DNA from: Allobosea lupini | GTDB taxonomy: Bacteria > Pseudomonadota > Alphaproteobacteria > Rhizobiales > Beijerinckiaceae | DNA length: 64,000 nt | NCBI RefSeq assembly: GCF_900109525.1 | Contig: NZ_FOAN01000006.1 | Coordinates: 124,001 to 188,000 of the forward strand | Reading direction: 5' to 3' | In this document: positions 7,949 to 15,810 of the stretch, one piece after another | Layout: the number at the start of each line of letters is the position of its first letter | How positions within the stretch are numbered: the stretch's first letter is position 1 | Translations under genes and position numbers: made by a program | Notes under the pieces: model-generated | Databases searched by the model: none | The model's input: only the letters and a program-made list of their open reading frames with translations | Told to the model about the DNA's origin: nothing

Positions 7949-8881
7949 ATGGCCAAGAACCGCAAAGTCATCATCACCTGCGCCGTCACCGGCGCGATCC
8001 ACACCCCCTCAATGTCGCCCTATCTGCCGGTGACGCCCGACGAGATCATCGATGCCGCCGTCGGCGCCGCCGAGGCCGGCGCGGCGCTGGTCCATGTCCA
8101 CGCCCGCAACCCGAAGACCGGCCAGCCCGACCAGTCGCCCGAGGCCTTCGAGCCTTTCCTCAAGGTGATCAAGCAGCGCTCCAACTGCGTCATCAACATC
8201 ACCACCGGCGGCGCCCCGACCATGCTGGTCGAGGAGCGCCTCAAGCCCTGCGCCCATTTCAAGCCCGAGGTCGCCTCGCTCAACATGGGCTCGATGAATT
8301 TCGGGCTCTACCCGATGCTGAACCGCTTCAAGGAGTTCAAGTACGACTGGGAGCGGCCCTATCTCGAAGGCTCTGACGACCGCGTCTTCAAGAACACCTT
8401 CAAGGACATCGCCAACATCCTGACGACCTGCGCCGAGAACGGCACGCGCTTCGAGATCGAGTGCTACGACATCGGCCATCTCTACACGCTGGCCCATTTC
8501 GTCGATCGCGGGCTGGTGAAGCCGCCCTTCTTCGTCCAGTCGGTCTTCGGCCTGCTCGGCGGCATCGGCCCGCATCCCGAGGACGTCGCCCATATGAAGC
8601 GCACCGCCGACCGGCTCTTCGGCGACGACTATCACTGGTCGGTGCTCGGCGCCGGCCGGCACCAGCTCCCGATCGCGGCGATGGCGGTCGCGATGGGCGG
8701 CAACCTGCGCGTCGGCCTGGAAGACTCGCTCTGGCTCGGCCCCGGCCAGCTCGCCAAGTCGAACGCCGACCAGGTCCGCGCCGCGCGCAAGATCATCGAG
8801 GGCCTCGGCCTGGAGATCGCGACGCCGGACGATGCCCGCGAGCAGCTCCAGCTCAAGGGCGCCGACAAGGTCAATTTCTGA
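7949..8881 (+). CDS. Beta-keto acid cleavage enzyme (BKACE, DUF849)
   Basis: A 310-residue TIM-barrel enzyme. It has the Zn-binding HVHARNP (His49, His51), NITTGG, SLNMGSMNFG, the FEIECYD strand and GAGRHQLPIAAMAVAMGG with GLEDSLWL near the end, all hallmarks of 3-keto-5-aminohexanoate cleavage enzymes. BKACEs react a beta-keto acid with acetyl-CoA to give acetoacetate and a CoA ester. Subfamilies differ in the keto acid used (dehydrocarnitine, KAH, 3-oxoadipate-like and others), and I cannot assign one. Co-transcription with a beta-hydroxy acid dehydrogenase supports oxidation followed by cleavage. The carnitine thioesterase often found with carnitine BKACE is absent here. Confidence 0.92.
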   Translation: MAKNRKVIITCAVTGAIHTPSMSPYLPVTPDEIIDAAVGAAEAGAALVHVHARNPKTGQPDQSPEAFEPFLKVIKQRSNCVINITTGGAPTMLVEERLKPCAHFKPEVASLNMGSMNFGLYPMLNRFKEFKYDWERPYLEGSDDRVFKNTFKDIANILTTCAENGTRFEIECYDIGHLYTLAHFVDRGLVKPPFFVQSVFGLLGGIGPHPEDVAHMKRTADRLFGDDYHWSVLGAGRHQLPIAAMAVAMGGNLRVGLEDSLWLGPGQLAKSNADQVRAARKIIEGLGLEIATPDDAREQLQLKGADKVNF

Positions 8882-8979
8882 GATTGCTTTATCCCGGCCC
8901 TGGTGAGCTTGGCTCGCCGGAAACCGGACGATAAACCTCGCGGCCGACCCCAGAGCGAACCGGGCCGGCCGCGGAACCG

Positions 8980-10623
8980 ATGCAGATCTTCACCTTCATT
9001 CTGATCCTGGTCATGGCCGTGGTGGCCTCGCAGCCGCTGACCCGGCTGTTCAGGATCATTCCGCTGCCGATCGTCCAGATCGCGCTCGGCGCCGCCCTCG
9101 CGTGGCCGACCGCCGGCTTCCATCCTCATATCGATCCAGAGCTCTTCCTCCTGCTCTTCATCGCCCCGCTGCTCTTCGTCGACGCCTGGGAGGCGCCGAA
9201 GCGCGAATATCGCAAGCTGCTCCGGCCGATCCTGTCGCTCGCCTTCGGCCTGGTCTTCTTCACCACCCTGTTCGGCGGGCTTGCCCTGCATTGGTTGGTG
9301 CCATCCATGCCGCTGCCAGTCGCCTTCGCGCTCGCCGCCGTGCTCTCGCCGACCGATGCGGTCGCCGTCTCCGCGATCGTCGACAAGGAGAGCGTGCCGA
9401 AGAACCTGATGCATATTCTCGAAGGCGAATCCCTGCTCAACGACGCCTCGGGCCTGGTGATCTTCCGCTTCGCCGCCGCGGCCGCCCTGACCGGCAGCTT
9501 CTCGCTCTGGCAGATTTCGCTCGCCTTCCTCCTCGCCGTGGCCGGCGGTGTCGCCGCGGGTTTGCTCGCGGTCGTGGTCGTATCCTGGGCGCTGAAGCTG
9601 CTGGCGAAATTCGATCGGATCGCGCCGGAGGCACAGGTTCTGGTCGTGATGTTCCTGCCTTTCGCCGCTTTCCTCGCGGCAGAGGCCGTCCACGCCTCGG
9701 GCGTTCTCGCCGCCGTGGTCGCAGGCCTCACCGTCGGGCGCACGCGCACCGCCAACCAGCTCAGCGTCTCCGCCTATATGCTTGCCCATTCCTTCTGGAC
9801 GATGCTCGCCTTTCTGCTCAACGGCACGCTCTTCGTGCTGCTCGGCCTGCAATTGCCGGCGATCATCCGCACCGTTCCGCCGGTCCTCATCGGCACGCAT
9901 TGGCTCTGGCAGCCGCTCGGCATCATCGGCGCCCTGACACTCTGCCTGATCCTGCTGCGCTTTGTCTGGATCAGCGCCGCCATCGCGCTGAGCCGCATCG
10001 TCAGCCGGCACCTTCGCCTGGAGCAGTTCCACACCACGTTGCGCACGCGGCTGGCCGGCTCGATTGCCGGCGTGCGTGGCGCGGTCACGCTTGCCGGCGT
10101 GCTGTCATTCCCGGTGCTGGCGCTCGACGGCTCACCCTTTCCGGGGCGCGACGTCGCGATCTTCCTGGCCGCCGGCGTGATCCTGCTCTGGCTGGCGATC
10201 GCCAGCCTCGGCCTGCCGCCAATCGTGCGCGGGCTCGCCGCCGGCCAGGGGGCCGCTCACGCCACCGAGATGCGGCGGGCACGGATCACGGCGACCGAAG
10301 CTGCGATCGCACGGCTGGAAGGCGTTGCCCATCGTGGCGGCACCGATGGCGCCGCGACCGTCGACCAGGCGGTGGCGGAAGGGCTGATCGCGACCTATCG
10401 GCGGCGCCTCGCGCTGCTCGACGACGGCAGGACGCCGCGCGAGGAGGCGGTGGCGCTGCAGCGGGCTGAGAGCGCCTTGCGCCACACCGCCCTGGCGGCA
10501 GAGCGCGAGGCCTTGCGTGACCTGCTCAGGAGCGGCGCGATCGACGATGCGACCTTCAACGCGCTCGCGCACGAACTCGTCCTGCACGATGTGCTGGCCG
10601 AGTCGAAGGCCGGGTCACACTGA
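8980..10623 (+). CDS. Na+/H+ antiporter, CPA1 family (NhaP-type)
   Basis: Membrane antiporter of 547 residues: about 12 hydrophobic segments (residues 1-425) followed by a roughly 120-residue cytoplasmic tail rich in Arg, Glu and Ala helices. CPA1 hallmarks are visible: LSPTDAVAVSAIV and LEGESLLNDASGLV, with the ion-binding Asp, and later RGAVTLAGVLSFP. The family exchanges cytoplasmic Na+ (or K+) for H+ in pH and salt homeostasis. It stands alone, with 98 nt to the BKACE gene and a converging methyltransferase downstream. The RBS is not obvious; ATG 8980 is kept because it directly precedes the first membrane helix. Confidence 0.92.
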   Translation: MQIFTFILILVMAVVASQPLTRLFRIIPLPIVQIALGAALAWPTAGFHPHIDPELFLLLFIAPLLFVDAWEAPKREYRKLLRPILSLAFGLVFFTTLFGGLALHWLVPSMPLPVAFALAAVLSPTDAVAVSAIVDKESVPKNLMHILEGESLLNDASGLVIFRFAAAAALTGSFSLWQISLAFLLAVAGGVAAGLLAVVVVSWALKLLAKFDRIAPEAQVLVVMFLPFAAFLAAEAVHASGVLAAVVAGLTVGRTRTANQLSVSAYMLAHSFWTMLAFLLNGTLFVLLGLQLPAIIRTVPPVLIGTHWLWQPLGIIGALTLCLILLRFVWISAAIALSRIVSRHLRLEQFHTTLRTRLAGSIAGVRGAVTLAGVLSFPVLALDGSPFPGRDVAIFLAAGVILLWLAIASLGLPPIVRGLAAGQGAAHATEMRRARITATEAAIARLEGVAHRGGTDGAATVDQAVAEGLIATYRRRLALLDDGRTPREEAVALQRAESALRHTALAAEREALRDLLRSGAIDDATFNALAHELVLHDVLAESKAGSH

Positions 10624-10632
10624 GAGCCGGCG

Positions 10633-11415
10633 CTAGCGCCGAACCGCGAGGATGAACAGGCGCGGGAAGCGCAGCAGCACCTTGCCGTCCGGCTCGATCG
10701 GATAGGCGGCCGCGATCTTCTCGCGATAGAGGGCAAGGAAGGCCTCGCGCTCACCCGCCGGCAGCGGGTCGATATAGGGCTTCAGGCCCGTGCTCTTGAA
10801 CCACTCGACGATGGCGTCGTGCCCGGCGAGCGCATGGACATAGGTCGTCTGCCAGATATCGACCTCGCAGCCGGCTGCCATCAGCCAGCGCCGGTAATCC
10901 GAGAACGAGCCGATCACCGCCTTCGACGCCCGCGCATTGGCGAGACGCCCCGCCCACGGTCCTTCGGCCGCAGCCTCGTCCATCGAGACATGCGAGGGCT
11001 CGCTGAGGTTGTTCGGCATCTGCACGGCGAGCGCGCCGCCCGGCGCCAGCGACCGCGCCAGCCGCGCGAACAGGGCGGGGTGATCGGGGATCCATTGCAG
11101 CGCCGCATTGGCGAAGATCAGGTCGTAGCGCCCATCCGCCGACCAGCTCTCCAGGTCGGCCAGAGTGAAGGAGAGCTGCGGCAGGCGCTTGCGCGCCTTC
11201 TCAAGCATGTCCGGCGAGGAATCGAGGCCCTCGACCACCGCGTTCGGGAAGCGGGTGGCGACCAGCTCGGTGCTGTTGCCGGGCCCGCAGCCAAGATCGA
11301 TGCAGCGCTGCGGATCTGCGAGGCGAACGCGCTGGATCAGGTCGAGCGGCGGGCGCGTCCGCTCGTCCTCGAAGCGCAGATACTGGTTCGCATCCCAGTC
11401 GACCTTGCCCGCCAT
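10633..11415 (-). CDS. tam: Trans-aconitate 2-methyltransferase
   Basis: SAM-dependent class I methyltransferase of 260 residues. The opening [20 protein letters not shown] matches the start of E. coli Tam, and motif I is [10 protein letters not shown] (40-49). Later segments ([33 protein letters not shown]) are also Tam-specific. The enzyme esterifies trans-aconitate, a spontaneous product that inhibits aconitase. ATG 11415 is preferred over ATG 11433 because GGAG sits 8 nt before it. It is monocistronic and converges on the antiporter gene with a 9-nt gap. Confidence 0.92.
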   Translation of the reverse strand: MAGKVDWDANQYLRFEDERTRPPLDLIQRVRLADPQRCIDLGCGPGNSTELVATRFPNAVVEGLDSSPDMLEKARKRLPQLSFTLADLESWSADGRYDLIFANAALQWIPDHPALFARLARSLAPGGALAVQMPNNLSEPSHVSMDEAAAEGPWAGRLANARASKAVIGSFSDYRRWLMAAGCEVDIWQTTYVHALAGHDAIVEWFKSTGLKPYIDPLPAGEREAFLALYREKIAAAYPIEPDGKVLLRFPRLFILAVRR

Positions 11416-11458
11416 CGTACCCGCTCCGTCCATGCAACCGGAGCGACGGCCTACGCCT

Positions 11459-12163
11459 CTACAGCGAGCGCATCAAGCCGCCATCGACGCGCAGGTTCTG
11501 GCCGGTGATGTAGCCGGCGCCGTCCGAGGCGAGGAAGGCGATCGTGGCGGCGATCTCCTCGCTGGTGCCGTAGCGCTGCATCGGCACCCCGGCGCGGCGC
11601 TCCTCGGTCGCCGGCAGCGAGTCGATCCAGCCAGGCAGGACATTGTTCATGCGCACGTTCTGCGCCGCATATTGGTCGGCGAAGAGCTTGGTGTAGGCGG
11701 CGAGCCCGGCGCGGAACACCGCCGAAGTCGGGAAATTGGCAGCCGGCTCGAAGGCCCAGGCGGTCGAGATGTTGATGATCGCGCCCGACTTCTGCGCCGC
11801 CATCACTGGCGCGACCAGCCGCGTCGGCCGGATCACGTTCATCAGATAGACGTCGAGCCCGGTATGCCATTGCTCGTCGGTGATGTCGGTGATCGGCGCG
11901 CGCGGACCATGGCCGGCGCTGTTGACCAGCACGTCGATGCGGCCGAAGCGCGCCATGGTTTCGTCGACCAGCCGCTTCAGGTCGTCGTTCGACTGGTTCG
12001 AGCCGGTGACGCCGAAGCCGCCGAGCTCCTTGGCCAGGGCTTCACCCTTGCCCGAGGAGGACAGGATCGCGACCTTGAAGCCGTCCTGCGCCAGCCGCTT
12101 CGCCGCGGCCGCGCCCATGCCGCTGCCGCCAGCGGTAACAATCGCGACTTTTTCTCCTGCCAT
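11459..12163 (-). CDS. SDR-fold protein with degenerate active site
   Basis: A 234-residue Rossmann protein of the short-chain dehydrogenase type. The cofactor loop TAGGSGMG (10-17) and NSAG (81-84, normally NNAG) are present, as is Ser133 in INISTAW. The catalytic YxxxK is not: at the aligned position the protein reads SAVFR (147-151), so Tyr is Ser and Lys is Arg, while the flanking AGLAAYTK helix and the [10 protein letters not shown] segment are conserved. I checked this in the DNA around 11700. The protein may bind nucleotide without classical SDR chemistry. The start is ATG 12163 because GGAG lies 6 nt upstream; GTG 12199 and ATG 12175 are alternatives. It diverges from a LysR gene that may control it. 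Confidence 0.85.
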   Translation of the reverse strand: MAGEKVAIVTAGGSGMGAAAAKRLAQDGFKVAILSSSGKGEALAKELGGFGVTGSNQSNDDLKRLVDETMARFGRIDVLVNSAGHGPRAPITDITDEQWHTGLDVYLMNVIRPTRLVAPVMAAQKSGAIINISTAWAFEPAANFPTSAVFRAGLAAYTKLFADQYAAQNVRMNNVLPGWIDSLPATEERRAGVPMQRYGTSEEIAATIAFLASDGAGYITGQNLRVDGGLMRSL

Positions 12164-12245
12164 GGGACGCTCCATCGTCTTGCCAAGGTACGCATGCACT
12201 GCAAGCAGCGCCGCTCACTCTCGCCTTTCTCGCATTAGCCGCATA

Positions 12246-12261
12246 AACTCGCCAGCGAGTT
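12246..12261. promoter_or_regulatory. Inverted repeat between SDR and lysR genes, putative LysR site
   Basis: AACTCGC-CA-GCGAGTT is a 16-bp near-palindrome with perfect 7-bp arms, 33 nt before the lysR ATG and 82 nt from the SDR start. LysR regulators usually bind a dyad in the divergent promoter region and activate the neighbour. The assignment rests on position and symmetry. Confidence 0.45.
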
Positions 12262-12293
12262 GGCCAGCGTCATATCGATAGAAAAACTACTGC

Positions 12294-13163
12294 ATGACAG
12301 AACAGCAGCAGCGCCTGCCTTCGCTCAACGCGCTACGCGCCTTCGAAGCGGCGGCGCGGCATCTCAATTTCCGTGCTGCCGCCGATGAGCTCGGCGTCAC
12401 CCAGGGCGCCGTCGCCCAGCATGTCCGCGGCCTCGAAAGCGAGCTGCGGCTGAAATTGTTCGAGCGTCAGCCGCGCCTGCTCGCGCTGACCAGTGCCGGG
12501 CGCAGCTATGCGACCCATGTCGCCCGCGCCTTCGCCCTGCTGGCCGAGGCGACCGATAATCTACGCCCTCAACCGCTGCGACTGACGATCAGCGCGACGC
12601 CGAGTATCGCGGCGAAATGGCTTGTGCCGCGCCTGCCCGAGTTCACCGGCGCCCATCCGCAGCTCGAACTCAGCATCCTCGCCAGCGACGCGCTGGCGAA
12701 CTTCCAGTCGGATGGCGTCGACATCGCGATCCGCCAGGGCCGCCCGCCCTTCGGCCCTGGCCTGACTGCGGACCTCCTGTTCGAGCACGACATCGTCGCA
12801 ATCTGCCAGCCGGCCATGCGCCCTGACGAGGAGGAGTTGGCGCGCCTGCCGCTGCTGCGCGACGGGCACGATCTCTGGCCGGAATTCTTCGAGCGTGCGC
12901 TCGGGCGATCCATGCCGCTGGCGATCCGCAGCACGCGCTTCAACCAGACAGCGCTGGCGATCGACGCGGCGATCGCCGGCCAGGGCGTCGCACTCGCCAG
13001 CCGCTTCCTGGTCGAGCCCGACCTCGTCGCCAGGCGCCTCGCTTTGGCGACGACGGCGAGCATGCGCGGTGGCCTCGACTTCTACGTGGTCAGCGCCCGC
13101 AAGCCTCGGCATGCCGAGCAGACCGCACTGGTCAGGGCGTGGTTGCTTGCCCAGCGCGGCTGA
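12294..13163 (+). CDS. LysR family transcriptional regulator (GcvA-like)
   Basis: A 289-residue LysR-type regulator. The N-terminal wHTH (LPSLNALRAFEAAARHLNF, then AADELGVTQGAVAQHVRGLE) is the GcvA/AmpR subgroup pattern, and the periplasmic-binding-like effector domain runs from about residue 95 to 285 (LRLTISATPSIAAKWLVPRL). It is divergent to the degenerate SDR gene, with a dyad at 12246-12261 between them. The effector is unknown. The stop at 13163 is 47 nt before the TetR start, with a separate promoter and operator in between. Confidence 0.9.
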   Translation: MTEQQQRLPSLNALRAFEAAARHLNFRAAADELGVTQGAVAQHVRGLESELRLKLFERQPRLLALTSAGRSYATHVARAFALLAEATDNLRPQPLRLTISATPSIAAKWLVPRLPEFTGAHPQLELSILASDALANFQSDGVDIAIRQGRPPFGPGLTADLLFEHDIVAICQPAMRPDEEELARLPLLRDGHDLWPEFFERALGRSMPLAIRSTRFNQTALAIDAAIAGQGVALASRFLVEPDLVARRLALATTASMRGGLDFYVVSARKPRHAEQTALVRAWLLAQRG

Positions 13164-13181
13164 TCAAAGGAAATGCTTGTA

Positions 13182-13203
13182 ACATACCGACTGTATGGTA
13201 TGT
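13182..13203. promoter_or_regulatory. Putative TetR operator
   Basis: ACATACC-N8-GGTATGT is a perfect 7-bp inverted repeat ending 7 nt before the tetR ATG (13211). A TTGTAA element at 13177-13182 abuts the left arm. TetR repressors commonly bind such sites over their own promoter, so this is probably the autoregulatory operator of the three-gene operon that follows. Confidence 0.6.
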
Positions 13204-13210
13204 ATTTCCC

Positions 13211-13849
13211 ATGGCACGCCCCACCAAGCAATCTCCCGAGCGCGGCAATGCTCGCACCCGCCTGCTCGAAGCGGCGCGCGATGTCATACGCGCCAAGGGC
13301 TTCGCCGGCACCAGCGTCGATGATCTCTGCCGCGCCGCGGATGTGACTAAGGGCGCCTTCTTCCACCATTTCGAGAGCAAGGAGGCGCTCGGCGTCGCAG
13401 CGGCCGAGTTCTGGACGCAGGAAGTCACGCCCTTTTTCGCGGCTGCCCCCTATCACGAGCCGGCCAACGCCCTCGACCGCGTTCTCGCCTATGTCGCCTT
13501 CCGCAAGGCGATCATCACCGGCGACCTCGCAGAGTTCACCTGCCTGGTCGGGACGCTGGCGCAGGAAGTCCATGCCAGCGCGCCCGATATCCGCGACGCC
13601 TGCGGCCGCAGCATCTTCGGCCATGCCGCGACGCTGGAGGCCGATATCGAACAGGCCCGCCGCGACCACGGCATCACCACGGCCGGCTGGAGTGCCGAGA
13701 GCCTGGCCAGGCACACGCAGGCTGTCTTGCAGGGCGGCTTCGTCCTCGCCAAGGCCGGCAACGATCCGGATCTGGCGCGCGAAAGCCTCGACCATCTGGG
13801 TCGCTACATTCGCCATCTCTTCCACGTCGCTGAGGAGCGCGCAGCATGA
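13211..13849 (+). CDS. TetR/AcrR family transcriptional regulator
   Basis: A 212-residue TetR-type repressor. The N-terminal HTH reads RTRLLEAARDVIRAKGFAG then TSVDDLCRAADVTKGAFFHH, followed by the FESKEAL helix; the C-terminal ligand domain (EVTPFFAAAPYHEPANALD) resembles the group where a conserved 'aefTCLVGTLAQEV' helix bears a Cys. ATG 13211 is chosen because homologues begin near MARPTK. No Shine-Dalgarno is visible in the 7 nt between operator and ATG, so translation may be leaderless. It heads an operon: its stop overlaps the next start (ATGA, 13846-13849). Confidence 0.92.
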   Translation: MARPTKQSPERGNARTRLLEAARDVIRAKGFAGTSVDDLCRAADVTKGAFFHHFESKEALGVAAAEFWTQEVTPFFAAAPYHEPANALDRVLAYVAFRKAIITGDLAEFTCLVGTLAQEVHASAPDIRDACGRSIFGHAATLEADIEQARRDHGITTAGWSAESLARHTQAVLQGGFVLAKAGNDPDLARESLDHLGRYIRHLFHVAEERAA

Positions 13850-14382
13850 GCCAATCCATGACGATCGGCTGCGCCTGCGGCCATACGCGACTGAAGGTGC
13901 AGGGAGCGCCGATCCTTGTCTCCGAATGCCTGTGCGACAGCTGCCGGGCCGCGGCGGCGCGGCTCGCCAAGCTGCCTGATGGCAGCGACATCCTCACCGC
14001 CTATGGCGCGACGCCGTCAGCCGAATATCGCAAGGACCGCGTCGAGATCGTCTCAGGTGCGCAGAGCCTGCGCGAATTCCGATTGAAGCCCGAAGCGGGC
14101 TCGCGCCGCATCGTCGCCACCTGCTGCAACACGCCCATCTTCCTGGAAATGAAGGGCGCGCACTGGCTCAGCCTCTATCTCCATCTCTGGCCTGAAGGCA
14201 CCCGGCCCAAGCCTGAGCTGCGGACCATGGCCGGCGACCTGCCCGACGCCTCCGCTTTGCCCGCCGACATCCCGAACCTGAAGACCCACACGGTCTCGTT
14301 CTACCTGAAGCTGCTCGGCGCCTGGATAGCCATGGGCTTCCGCAACCCGACGATCACGACAGCGGGAACGATCGATGCCTGA
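13846..14382 (+). CDS. GFA/CENP-V-like Cys-rich protein
   Basis: A 178-residue protein with the zinc ligands of the glutathione-dependent formaldehyde-activating (GFA) fold: CAC (Cys9, Cys11), CLCDSC (Cys28, Cys30, Cys33) and a late TCCNTP (Cys93, Cys94). The GFA family includes S-hydroxymethylglutathione synthase-like proteins and many uncharacterised members. The C-terminal third, with HTVSFYLKLLGAWIAMGF, looks amphipathic or membrane-associated. It overlaps tetR by 4 nt (ATGA) and the next gene by 8 nt, so all three are likely translated together. A role in aldehyde or electrophile stress is plausible but not shown. Confidence 0.75.
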   Translation: MSQSMTIGCACGHTRLKVQGAPILVSECLCDSCRAAAARLAKLPDGSDILTAYGATPSAEYRKDRVEIVSGAQSLREFRLKPEAGSRRIVATCCNTPIFLEMKGAHWLSLYLHLWPEGTRPKPELRTMAGDLPDASALPADIPNLKTHTVSFYLKLLGAWIAMGFRNPTITTAGTIDA

Positions 14383-14677
14383 CGACAAGATCGAGATCGA
14401 GAACGTCAACAAGCCCGGCAGGTCCGAGCGGGTCGACCGCGCCAAATATCAGGCGATGCGCAAGGCGCTGCTCGCGACATTGCCGGACGAGGCGCCGGGG
14501 CTGACCGTCCCCGACGCGAAGGAGGCGCTGCTGCCGCTCCTGTCGGATGAGCTTTTCCCGCAGGGCGCCACGGCCGGCTGGTGGCTGAAAGCCGTCCAGC
14601 TCGACCTCGAAGCGAAGGGCGTGATCAAACGCGCCCCACGCAAGCCGGTGCATCTCTACCGGCTCGCTGCGAGCTGA
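14375..14677 (+). CDS. Small conserved protein (DUF6958-like)
   Basis: A 100-residue soluble protein without signal peptide or cysteines. The opening KIEIENVNKPGRSERVDRAK and the GATAGWWLKAVQLDLEAKGV segment resemble a small uncharacterised family that I believe is DUF6958; the fold looks like a winged helix (helix, helix, wing with HLYRL at the end). It overlaps the GFA-like gene by 8 nt and is the last gene of the TetR operon. It might be a DNA-binding or adaptor protein, but no function can be assigned. Confidence 0.7.
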   Translation: MPDDKIEIENVNKPGRSERVDRAKYQAMRKALLATLPDEAPGLTVPDAKEALLPLLSDELFPQGATAGWWLKAVQLDLEAKGVIKRAPRKPVHLYRLAAS

Positions 14678-14679
14678 CC

Positions 14680-15810
14680 TCAAGCCGTCTCGGCAAACGC
14701 CGTCGCCAGCGCCGCGGCGGCTTCGTCGAGCTCGGCCGTCTCATGCGCGGCGCTGACCTGCAATCGCAGGCGCGCCTCGCCTTGCGCCACGATCGGAAAG
14801 GCGACCGCCGGGGCGAAGACGCCGGCCCGCGTCAGGCGCGCTGTCATCGCCCGCGCCCGCTCCTCGCCGCCGACCTTCACAGCCGTGATGGCGCTGGCGC
14901 TGTCATGGCAGGCGAGCGCATAGAAGCGCAGCGCCTCGCGCAGATGCGCGACATTGCGCCAGAGCCGCTCGCGCGGGCCGGGATCGTCGCGACAGATCTT
15001 CAGCGCCGTCAGCGCCGTCGCGGCGTTCGCCGTGGTCATCCCCATGGTGAAGATCCAGCTGCGCGACTGCGCCTTCAGCTTGTCGATCAGCGCGCGCGGC
15101 CCGGCAACGAAGCCGCCGCTGGCGCCGCCCAGCGCCTTCGACAGCGAGCCGGTCAGCAGCAGATCCGGCGCGCCATTGGCGAGCCCGCAGAGCGGCGCGG
15201 TGCCGCTGCCGCCCGGCCCGACCACGCCGGTCGCGTGCGCCTCGTCGATCATCAGCAACGCGTCGAACTCACGCGCCAGCGCCTGGATCTCCGGCAGCGG
15301 CGCCGCGCCGCCCTCCATGCTGAAGATGCCGTCGGTGACGATCAGCCGACGCTTCGCCCGTCTCGTTCCCTCCAGCGCCCGCCGCAGGCCGGCGACGCTA
15401 CGGTTCTCATAGGTCTCGACCTCGGCCCGGCTGAGCCGGCAGCCATCGATGATGCTGGCGTGGTTCAGCCGGTCGGAGATGATGACGTCGCCGGCGCCGA
15501 CCAGGGTCGTCAGCACCCCGCCATTGGCGTTGCCGCCGGAGGAGAACAGCGCCACCGCCTCGACGCCGAGGTAGGAGGCGAGATTCTCCGCCAGCGCCTC
15601 GTGCAAAGGCGTCGTCGCGAAGACCGGGTAGATGCCGGTGCCGCTGCCATAGAGCCGCAGCGCCTCATTGGTCGCCGCCAGCACGCGCTCATCGGTCGAG
15701 AGGCCGAGATAGTCGTTGGCGCCGAGCATGATCGTATCGACGCCATCGAGCAGAATGCGCCCGCCAGATCGACGCTCGATCACCCTGCGGGTGGTGACAT
15801 GCGCGTTCAT
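14680..15810 (-). CDS. PLP-dependent alpha-oxoamine synthase (BioF/Kbl-like)
   Basis: A 376-residue fold-type I PLP enzyme of the alpha-oxoamine synthase family. It has NDYLGLS (32-38), GSGTGIYPV, the PLP-stacking His117 (LNHASI), DEAHATG (Asp189, His192) and the Schiff-base Lys225 in [10 protein letters not shown]. Family members condense an acyl-CoA with an amino acid (BioF, ALA synthase, SPT, CqsA) or run in reverse on 2-amino-3-oxobutyrate (Kbl). No biotin genes are nearby. The gene overlaps the upstream M20 hydrolase by 4 nt (ATGA), so it probably works with an N-acyl amino acid hydrolase. I therefore do not call it bioF. A specialised oxoamine or amino acid catabolic role is more likely. 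Confidence 0.85.
   Translation of the reverse strand: MNAHVTTRRVIERRSGGRILLDGVDTIMLGANDYLGLSTDERVLAATNEALRLYGSGTGIYPVFATTPLHEALAENLASYLGVEAVALFSSGGNANGGVLTTLVGAGDVIISDRLNHASIIDGCRLSRAEVETYENRSVAGLRRALEGTRRAKRRLIVTDGIFSMEGGAAPLPEIQALAREFDALLMIDEAHATGVVGPGGSGTAPLCGLANGAPDLLLTGSLSKALGGASGGFVAGPRALIDKLKAQSRSWIFTMGMTTANAATALTALKICRDDPGPRERLWRNVAHLREALRFYALACHDSASAITAVKVGGEERARAMTARLTRAGVFAPAVAFPIVAQGEARLRLQVSAAHETAELDEAAAALATAFAETA

Noticed and set aside
14680-15810. Naming the oxoamine synthase bioF
   Set aside because: There are no other biotin genes nearby and it is coupled to an M20 hydrolase, so the specific symbol would over-claim.
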